Positions 56,288 to 64,000 of a stretch of DNA of 64,000 nucleotides are shown in pieces; position 1 is the stretch's first letter, and each line of letters opens with the position of its first letter. The DNA is taken from contig OX291547.1 of the NCBI GenBank assembly GCA_946406115.1, positions 15,939,001 to 16,003,000 on the forward strand, written 5' to 3'. The position numbers and the translations under genes are program-made. This stretch comes from Apoda limacodes (taxonomy: Eukaryota; Arthropoda; Insecta; Lepidoptera; Limacodidae). Below the pieces are notes generated by a model, which saw nothing but the letters and a program-made list of their open reading frames with translations, searched no databases and was not told the origin of the DNA.

Positions 56288-56438
56288 TTTGACGTGACAA
56301 CGTCTTATAAATTGGTTTGCCGGGTGACACTTCAAGAAACTGCGTTACGCTCCGCTCACGTTATGCGCTCACAATGAGAGCGAGTGAGAGGCACGCGGCA
56401 TGGTTAGCCCGCCTAAGAGCGAGAGAGACAGACATAAA
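56288..56438 (-). repeat. Dispersed repeat J, copy 2
   Basis: Inverted copy of 39390-39531 with an extra 11 bases (ggcatggttag) near 56397-56407; otherwise identical over ~140 bp. The near identity of copies 17 kb apart implies recent spread. Confidence 0.85.
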
Positions 56439-59400
56439 AAGTGAAAGGCACAAGTTGTCACGATTCCGGACGGTTGTCCGACACTAATTTTTTTTTGTAT
56501 GTTGTTTTTAGTTCTAATCAGGTAATTGTCGCAGTTCATTTACAGCTTACACCTTTTTATAAAAAAAACACTGAGACTATAGATTTGATTTTTTGATAAA
56601 GTATAATATTACAAGTCCTATATGTGTTCGATAATTTTTTTTTTAAACTAGCTCTTACCTGCGACTTCAAGAACGTGGATTACATTATGCACTATATCTC
56701 CGGTTTTACTAAACATATTTGGATGATGATTAACTTATATCGTAAGTTAAGACCCAAACTATCTAACGTCAAAAGTTACATCAAAATCTGCTTACTAGTT
56801 CATGCATAGTTCTTAAAAAATGATTCTGAATTTTGGTTTAGGTTTCTATATGTTGATACCAATCATTTTTAAAAATACCTATTATGCTGAGCACAGACCT
56901 ATTCTCGTTGCTAAAGAATAATTTAACTAGCTGATTTCTTGCAGTTTTGCCTATGCCATTTTACTTTTCTCATCGTATCAGCGGCGGAACGCGCATAGAA
57001 ACTTTTTTCGTGATTTAATTCCCTTAGTTCCCAAAGCTTAGAGGAAGACTTACCAAAAGTGCAGGAAATGTCATTGAGATTCCAGTTTTATAGTTTTATT
57101 TACGAAATACTTGATTCTTATACAAAGTTTCATACCCTAATTTACGCCTTAAGGTAGGAGATGATCTTCTTAAAAAAGGTAAAACATGTATATTTTATTT
57201 TTTAATCAAAAGGCGAAATTCCAATTTTCACAGAGCAAAGAGCCCTTTTATAGGTTATCACATTGGAAGACGGTCGACTCAAGGTCAAAAAATAACGCCT
57301 ATGACCAACTTTATGTGTACCGCGAATGGTGTCAGAAGTAGCCCCGAGAGGAATTTTAGAATTTTTGGAGCTATGTGGTATATGTGTAAATTCAGATGCA
57401 GTAGTCAACGAAAACAATTCTTTGTTACTGGCCACGGAACTTTTGTATATCTATGACCTCGAGGGCAAGCAAGAAACGATGCAGTAGCATGACAAAGAAA
57501 CCGCTCATCCAAAAAAATTAAGATTTTTCCTTCAGCTAGGAAGTTTGTGAACACCTACCTTTAGAATGACACGGTAATCCGTCATGCATTTTTGTAATGA
57601 ATTTGAGAAAAAGTATTTAAGCCATCCTTATGTTCTCTCATCATATTGTAGTGATCTAGAAACCCCACAACAGGGGGTTGGTATTTTAAAAGGAAAGTTT
57701 GATTAAAGACCAATTTTATCAAAAATATATAAAAATTTGGTTAATTACCTTCATATAGTTCATACTGTGACGATACCATATTTATTCAAGTTTTAGCGTG
57801 AAGATTTTAATTAGTAAACAATTCTCAATAGATGTACTACCAATAGCAAAATGCATTTTTATATTAGAATGGCGCGTTCAAATATTCAAGTTCAGTAATT
57901 TTATACATTAGATGAGAAGTTATAATTTATTTATATAAGGTTTTAAGCTGACAAACTATAAGTACAAATGACTGAAATGTAAAATATTAAGTTATGAACT
58001 TACGAATTATAAGCATCAACACAACTTGCTAACTTCCGATTTATGAATTCGGACTCTAGTCAAAATAAAGTTGCGTAAAATTTTGAACCTGTCGCGCGAG
58101 AAGGAATGGTTTAAAGCTAACTATGATTGGGTGTTTGTTTGGAACTGAAGTTGTTTGGAGAATATTTTAACACAAGCGTTGATTGGTGGTTTGTTTGAAC
58201 GTAATGTGATTGGTGGTAGTTTTAAGAAGAGCGCCAAATGAGAGTTTCAAAATGTTGAATATAACCGCGAAAGTTTAAGTGACTTAGACATTTTATAATA
58301 TTGAAAACGCCCGCGAGAACTGAGTCAGTCGTTTAACAACCATTAGGATAGCCTCGTACAATAAAAATTTTAACAATGATAAAAGGTAGTTGTCTTGGTT
58401 TTCACGTATTCCGTATAATGGTATGACTAATTGGTTTATTTGAAATTTCCCGGGGTTTGTTAGAACTTTACAAACATTTAGAACATAATATTAATATTCT
58501 ATTAATTTAGGGTAATTAGGCCGTTTTATCTAGACCGTTCATATTAATCTAGGACTCTATAATAGTACCCCAACCAACATAACTAGTATTATACTTTAAA
58601 GATATTCTTTTTTCTTTGTTAAAAATAATTAAGGCCGGACATCCGTCCTGAATAAAAAACAGGATGGGGGGTCTGAAATGTGGAGTGAAAAGGTTGTTAG
58701 AAAGGGGTGGTGGTGATAAAAGTGCGTGGTTCCATACATATAGAACATTCAATTGCCGTCGTTTAAATTGTCGAAACGCTGCCCGAAAAGGAGAAAACCA
58801 TAGTCTACGCTAGAAGCTACCTAGAAACCACGTGAAGTTAAACTACGACTAGTTTGTGCCACCATTACTGGTTAGTAAATATTTTTATATTAGAAGTTAC
58901 AGTGAAAATAATGTATGTTCGTTGTGAGATCCTTTAGTTTTAAAAATATCTAAATTAATGTTAAAGCATCGTAATGACGAGTTCGCCTCGTTTGCCGGTT
59001 AGAATTTTATGGTAGAAAGAAATCTCAATCAACTCAGTTGAAAGGAATATATTAACGGCGTTACAATACCAATCGATTACTCGTAATTAGTAAACAGAAA
59101 TTAGATCGTTGAGGTATAAAATTAATGATTAACTCAGATGTCCTCACCGGTCGCCCCTTAATATATCTAGGCCTATGTGATGAGGCGTCACTCACGGTGG
59201 ATTTTAAACATCAACACAAAATTAATTGCAAAATGTACGTAGTAATATAATTCTCGATCCATGGATTCGGACTCTAGAGGCGTGTTCGTTTTGGGATGCA
59301 GAATCATTATTTTAGTTAACTTTGTCATCTCTCATCAGTTCGTATTGCATTGGTGTCAAAAATATCAAAATTTTAGTATCATCTGTAACAAACTGTTACG

Positions 59401-60289
59401 CAATCGTTTACGATATTTTTGTTATTTTGTCATTTTTGCCACCGATAAATGAATCTTTAGACCCATATCTGGAAGTGGGCTTTTTGTGTTAATCTGTCAA
59501 ACTGTCTTTATATATTCATCGTTTATGGTAGTCCGTGTGTGTTTTATCGTAGTTTGTGTACGTCAACAGTTCGTTTTGCATGTTTTGCAATCAAAATGTA
59601 TGTTAGTAACGTTTCAAAAATACACCAACGATAGGTGTCGGTGGCAAAACTGGTGTTATCAAAAGTGTGAAAAGTATCAATCATGGGATTGAGATGGGAT
59701 CAATAGTTTAAGACTTGCTATCACAGCCAAGTAGGTTTAAGTATTAGAGCTTAGGTTATTGTTAAGTATTATACGAACTTATTTGTAACTCGTTAGGTGG
59801 ATGATCCTACATTAGGGTATTGCCTTGACCAGGATTGGTGATATGAAAGTCAGACTTTGAAAGTTACATTTTGGACGTTCGAATACAACGGAGCCAAATA
59901 GCTTTGTATCTAATAGAGATCTTCTTCAGGACGGATCTTACATTTTCCATGTATTCTACTGAGGGATAATATTTTATTCAAAAATACAACTGAGTATTTT
60001 GTGTAAATTTTCCTTTAAATTTTGCGCGTAACCGGCTTCTAAAGTTTAATAATTTGTTTGTAAACAAATAAGTTATAAAAAAGACATGGTTTATACCATT
60101 TGCTCGACAATGTCAAACAAACCATATACTTCTAGTTTCGTAATATGTCCTATGGACTGCGCAATAGCCTCACAAATCCTGTAGAAAGAGACAAAGTGAA
60201 CCTGTAGTTTCTTTTCTCTTTCTATCAAAGTCCGCCATTCTACTTATAATATAACTATGAACGATTTGAATCCTTAACATGTGAATCAA
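56439..60289. other. Long A/T-rich stretch with no recognised gene
   Basis: No gene recognised. 58010-58045 and 59206-59280 share short blocks (CATCAACACAA, ATTCGGACTCTAG) and might be ends of an old element. The ORF at 57202-57435 (minus; MASNKELFSLTTASEF) has no known motif. Confidence 0.4.
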
Positions 60290-61049
60290 CATGGAACATA
60301 GAACTACAGAAACCCAGTTTGACAGTACGCAATCAATCATGTGCATTGCAACCCTTGCAACCCTTGTCACCAAGTAAAGAGCAGAGTCAAGGTAGTATTG
60401 TGCGTACTAGTATAACTCCTGTACATCCCTCTCAACTTCAGGGAAGTGTTTTTGTGGATCAGGACTCACCTCAGTGTTACAATGTAGATAAAAAAACTAT
60501 AATGTTCTCCGATAGAGTAGGTATAGGGTTAGGTCATATTTTGAATAATAAATTGAACCATACTGTTCTTAACATATGTACCCCCGATACTACATACAGG
60601 CGAATTGTGAACTCAATAGCTGGCAGAAAATATGATAAAGACTGTACTATTATATTATTTGTAGGCAATAGTTTTGGAGTTACAAAGCGGGACTTAATTA
60701 AATCTTATGGTCTACTCTCAAATTTAGGAGTCAAAAAATTGTTATTTGCACTTTTCCTTTTTCAAAAAAACTGTCACATAAACAAAACCAACATATTCAT
60801 AAATTAAATAATGTCTTGTACAACTTGACATGTAAAAATGATAATTTTTATTTGTTTGACATAAATAAGTTTATTTCTAGTTTTATATTGACTAAAGGTA
60901 CATTGTATCTATCTAAGTATTGTAAGCAACGACTGGCTACTTTGTTAGCATATAATATTTTTAACTCTTCTGTAGATATCTACTTGGACAACACTGATAC
61001 TGTTAGTAGTGTTACTAATAGTGAGGTGGCTCTTAATGCTTTAAACTGA
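60290..61049 (+). pseudogene. Element D ORF1: degenerate SGNH-hydrolase-like (esterase) domain
   Basis: The frame 60319-60807 contains MFSDRVGIGLGHILNN, LNICTPDTTYRRIVNS and DCTIILFVGNSFGVTKRD. After a frameshift near 60745, frame 3 gives LSHKQNQHIHKLNNVLYN, NFYLFDINKFIS and LTKGTLYLSKYCKQRLATLL. The order fits the SGNH/GDSL fold described for ORF1 of some CR1-group elements: block I near SD.xG.GL, block III as G-N, block V as a DGxHLSxxGK-like stretch. Here the catalytic Asp and His of block V are replaced (KGTLYLS) and the block I Ser is Arg. It would be part of the element's RNA-binding ORF1 protein. Inactive by frameshift and residue loss. Confidence 0.6.
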
Positions 61050-61074
61050 CTTCAGTGACAAAGAGGAAGCATAA

Positions 61075-62359
61075 TGTACTTAAATTATTTCATCAAAATA
61101 TTCAAGGCTTCCTTGGCAAAGATTTACAAATAATATAATTTATTGAAAAATTCAATATAGACATCGTATGTAACAGAACACTGGTTAAAATCACATGAGA
61201 TGTTGTTAAATATTAAAAATGTTCAAGTTTCTAGTTGTTACAACAGACATAACCATATTCGAGGTTCATTAATTCTAGTAAATAGTAAATTCAAAATAAA
61301 AGAACGTAGAGATGTTGTTGCACTTTCAGTTGAAAAATTAATTGAATTATCTAGTGTAGAACTTGAAAAATATATAATTGTCTGTGTCTATAGGCCACCT
61401 TCTACAAATTTCTCTGAGTTTGCAAAAGTAATGGAGAATGTTCTAAAGCTAGTCACTAGAAGCAAAAAAAAGGTTATAATATGTGATGATCTTAACGTAG
61501 ATTTACTTATAAACTCCTCATTAAGTACTCGCTTAATTAGTCTATTTAAGTCATTTAACTTGGAAAATCTGTTTCTAGAGCCTACAAGAATAACTGAAAC
61601 AACTGCAACATGTTTAGATAACATATTCTGTAACTGTGAATATTTAGATAAAAACATTATAAGTTGTCTGAAATCGGATCATTGTGGTCAAAGTGCTAGC
61701 TTTGCCATAACTTGTTCGGAATTAAACAAGGAGATTATATGTAGGCCAATCACTGTTCCTCGGATAAATAGTTATTTAGAAAAATTAAAAACTATCTTGC
61801 CCGCTCTTGAGCCTAAAAAAAATTTAAAAAATTTATATAAAAACTTTTTCCAGTCAGTAAATAAAACTTTCAACAACATTTTTAAAACTAAATAAGATGC
61901 AATAACAGGCCTCAATTTAACGATTAGGCTACAAAAGGAATTCAAATAAGCATAGACATAGACTTTATGAATTATATATACTAAAATCGCTTATGCGCGA
62001 TCCAAGCCTTAATGAACATGTCAAAAAGTATTCAAATTTTTTTAAATCAGTCTGTCATGTTGCAAAGTTTAATCACATAAGCAGTAAAATTAAATCATCT
62101 GATAATGTGATTAAAACTGTTTGGAATGTGATCAATAATGAAACTGGTAGATCTAAGACTCGTGAACACAACTTTTATATCAAAACAGACTCTGGTTTAA
62201 TTGATAATGACGAAAAAGTTGCCCAAATATTTGAAAATTTTTTTGGTGAAATACCATCAAAAATAACTGAATCCTTAACTTCATCTTGCCAAGCTGCTGA
62301 ATCTATTCTAAAGGACAGTGGTAATGAGTGTAATGATAACTTTAAATTTAAACACGTGG
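61075..62359 (+). pseudogene. Element D ORF2, endonuclease and linker
   Basis: Reads LKLFHQNIQGFLGKDLQ, then FIEKFNIDIVC and TEHWLKSHEM (endonuclease N and E motifs), HNHIRGSLILVNSKF, IIVCVYRPPSTNF, VIICDDLNVDLL (GDFN altered to DDLN), FLEPTRITETTATCLDNIF and LKSDHCGQ. ORF2 breaks at 61893-61895 and resumes in another frame at 61993 with the linker VKKYSNFFKSVCHVAKFNHI, TVWNVINNETGRS, FENFFGEIPSK. It matches element C in domain order and phrases, so C and D are one family on opposite strands 50 kb apart. Interrupted at 62360 by a family-A insert. Confidence 0.85.
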
Positions 62360-62720
62360 ATCCCAAACTCACTTGCGGTATCGAGCCCTTAAGTCTGAGG
62401 AGAGACTTTGCCTCCCTGTGTGTGTTCTACCGCTTGTACAATGGATTGTGTTCTGAGGAATTGTTCGTCGCGTACAGTGCGGTTTCAGAGAAACTTCCTC
62501 CCGCGAACCCTTGGGTTGTGGAATGAGCTCCCTGCCAAGGTTTTCTCTAAGGACTACAGTATGGGGTTCTTCAAAAAAAAAATGTTATTAGATTTCTGAA
62601 GGGTCGGCAACGCCCGAGTGATGCCCCTAGTGTTGCAAGCGTCCATAGGCTACGGTGACCGCTTACCATCAGGCGGACCGTAGGCTTGTTTGCCACCTTA
62701 GTGGTATAAAAAAAAAAAAA
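62360..62720 (+). mobile_element. Element E: family A 3' fragment inserted in element D
   Basis: Starts at the homologue of SKLTCGIEPLSL and runs through YRLYNGLCSEELF. It then skips ~90 bp relative to copy B (deletion between GAATTGTTCG and GTCGCGTACAG) and continues to the ORF end, 3' UTR and A-run 62708-62720. Fairly similar to A and B, so younger than D. The upstream D frame reads into E in frame, giving a fused ORF 61993-62526. Confidence 0.88.
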
Positions 62721-63078
62721 CGGGTTGCACTCCAGGAGTGCAACAGAAGTGAAAACATACTCGCTATTTACTTCCCATCACTTCTTATCCATATTTATTT
62801 ATTAAAAATAATAACTTTTGTTTATTTACTTTTTTGACGTTGTATATTTGACAGCTCAATCTGTCATAGAATTAAAATCCCATATCCAACCTCCCTGTAC
62901 TATTCATAATCGCCATATACTAAAAATAAAAACTAACCTAATGTAAATAAAGGTCACGTGTCCTAACGCGAGTGACATCTTACGAATTTTCGATCAGGAC
63001 ACGTGACCTGACGCGAGTTTAACAGTTTTTACCCATCACAAAAAAAGTGCACAGCGCCGCTAAAGAAGTTTTCACTTC
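62721..63078. repeat. Small repeat between element E and the rest of element D
   Basis: Opens with a 10-bp palindrome, GTTGCACTCC/GGAGTGCAAC, around one base (62724-62744). GAAGTGAAAAC (62746-62756) is inverted as GTTTTCACTTC (63068-63078) at the far end. It contains two 45-bp-spaced CACGTG blocks (62951, 62996). Non-coding. It probably represents an inverted-repeat element that entered next to, or together with, E. Confidence 0.55.
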
Positions 63079-64000
63079 AAAAAAAAATCCCCAAATAATT
63101 ATCACAACATTTAAAACACTTAATCTGAAAAATACTGAAGATTTGTGGGGGATGTCTGTTAAGTTAATTAGCTCAATCATTTCAGTTGTTGCTCCCTATC
63201 TTGCTGATATATTTAATGTATGCATGATAATGGTGTATTTCCAGACCTTATGAAATGCAGTAAATTGATACCTCTTTTTAAATCTGGTGACAAAGAAGAT
63301 CCCTCAAATTTTAGACCAATATCTGTTCTACCTGTCTTTAGTAAAATATTTGAAAAAATCTTGCTAAATCAATTGCTTTCACATTTTTGTATACAGGGAC
63401 TTTTACATGATCGACAATTCGGTTTTACCAGGGGACGCTCGACCACTGATGCTGGAGCCTTGCTTATGAAGCACATTCTCGCGGCATGGGAGAGTTCCCA
63501 GGATGGAGTTGGCGTTTTTTGCGACTTATCGAAGGCGTTTGATTGTGTCGATCATCATACATTGTTAGCTAAACTAAAATATTATGGTGTTAGAAATAAA
63601 TCTCTTGAACTTGTAGAATCATACTTAAGCAATAGAATTCAAAAAGTGGTTATAAATGGTGCTCAATCTCAGGGATCTCTAGTGAAACTAGGTGTACCAC
63701 AAGGGTCAATATAAGGGCCTTTCCTGTTTTTAGTATATATAAATGACTTACCCTTTATGGTGCAAAAATTTACAGTATTATTTGCAGATGACACTTCATT
63801 ATTGTTTAAAGTGAACAGGAAACACGAAAATTCGAACGACATAAATAGACACCTTATAAAAATTTCAAACTGGTTTACTGTTAATAATCTTGTACTTAAT
63901 GCTAATAAAAGAAAATGCATTAAGTTTGCACTACCTAATGTAATCGAAATTAATAGAAATCTGGTATTAAACAATGAAAAATTAGAATTAGTTGATAAGA
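63079..64000 (+). pseudogene. Element D ORF2, reverse transcriptase, cut by window edge
   Basis: IITTFKTLNLKNTEDLWGMS opens the RT. After a frameshift near 63215: NGVFPDLMKCSKLIPLFKSG, EDPSNFRPISVLPVFSK, RQFGFTRGRSTTDAG, CDLSKAFDCVDHHTLL (motif A), LGVPQGSI (motif B), stop TAA at 63712-63714 (Leu expected), GPFLFLVYINDLPF, FADDTSLLF (motif C at 63781), WFTVNNLVLNANKRKC. From 63715 the frame is open to the right edge. Element C has TAA in the Leu position immediately after FADDTS, where D has Leu. Dead copy; its 3' end is beyond the window. Confidence 0.9.

Noticed and set aside
59261..59692. Two adjacent hydrophobic ORFs as membrane proteins
   Set aside because: T-rich sequence gives Phe/Val/Ile-rich chance ORFs; no motif or conserved start.
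62951..63009. An exact target duplication (ACACGTG) for element E, since ACACGTG also occurs at 62352-62358
   Set aside because: The right-hand copy lies inside a separate palindromic repeat about 280 bp beyond the A-run of E, so the match is more likely coincidence.

Overview
The window looks like gene-poor, transposon-rich insect nuclear DNA, most likely from a moth or butterfly. The background is A/T-rich. There are no operons or dense ORFs, and no tRNA or rRNA gene was found. Nearly every readable protein segment belongs to a non-LTR retrotransposon. Several dispersed repeats resemble families I recall as common in Lepidoptera: the GGTTCCGTAC repeat, the AACCGACTTCAAAAAGGAGG repeat, RTE 3' ends, and a tRNA-headed SINE. 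The order assignment rests on memory of those families, not on a search. I found no intact host gene.

Layout. 1-1577: 3' part of an RNase H-bearing non-LTR element on the + strand with four in-frame stops. 3410-3716: 45-bp tandem array. 4296-5466: CTCGAG-rich inverted-repeat structure containing a 3' fragment of an RTE-type element with an 11-bp target duplication. 7155-8805: imperfect inverted repeat around a family-A fragment. 8881-9733: complete small LTR element (TRIM-like), minus strand. 10101-16650: a decayed CR1/jockey-type element (C, minus strand) split by a nearly full-length family-A element (12407-16049) whose 988-residue ORF has one stop. 18532-20029: second long family-A copy (B, plus strand). 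20031-22460: two inverted copies of a GGTTCCGTAC-ended repeat. 27-31 kb: mixed repeat fragments, some with Helitron-like ends. 36431-37070: pseudogene of a cysteine-rich multicopy protein, followed by a deleted non-LTR element (F, 37200-39244). 43374-43844: MITE. 45441-45722: tRNA-derived SINE. 51850-52013: near-perfect 78-bp hairpin. 60290-64000: element D, related to C, with a degenerate SGNH-hydrolase-like ORF1 and an EN/RT ORF2 interrupted by a family-A fragment and a small repeat. D runs off the right edge.

How the parts relate. One family (A) supplies at least ten insertions here, all sharing the same 3' end and mostly 5'-truncated, as expected from target-primed reverse transcription. 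Nesting gives a relative order: C and D are older hosts, while A, B and E are later. The TRIM's LTRs differ at 3 of 183 positions. The last 157 residues of A and B are identical. So the youngest activity appears to be family A and the TRIM. The long stretches not listed as elements hold A/T-rich sequence in which I recognise nothing. No new defence, metabolic or viral system could be supported.
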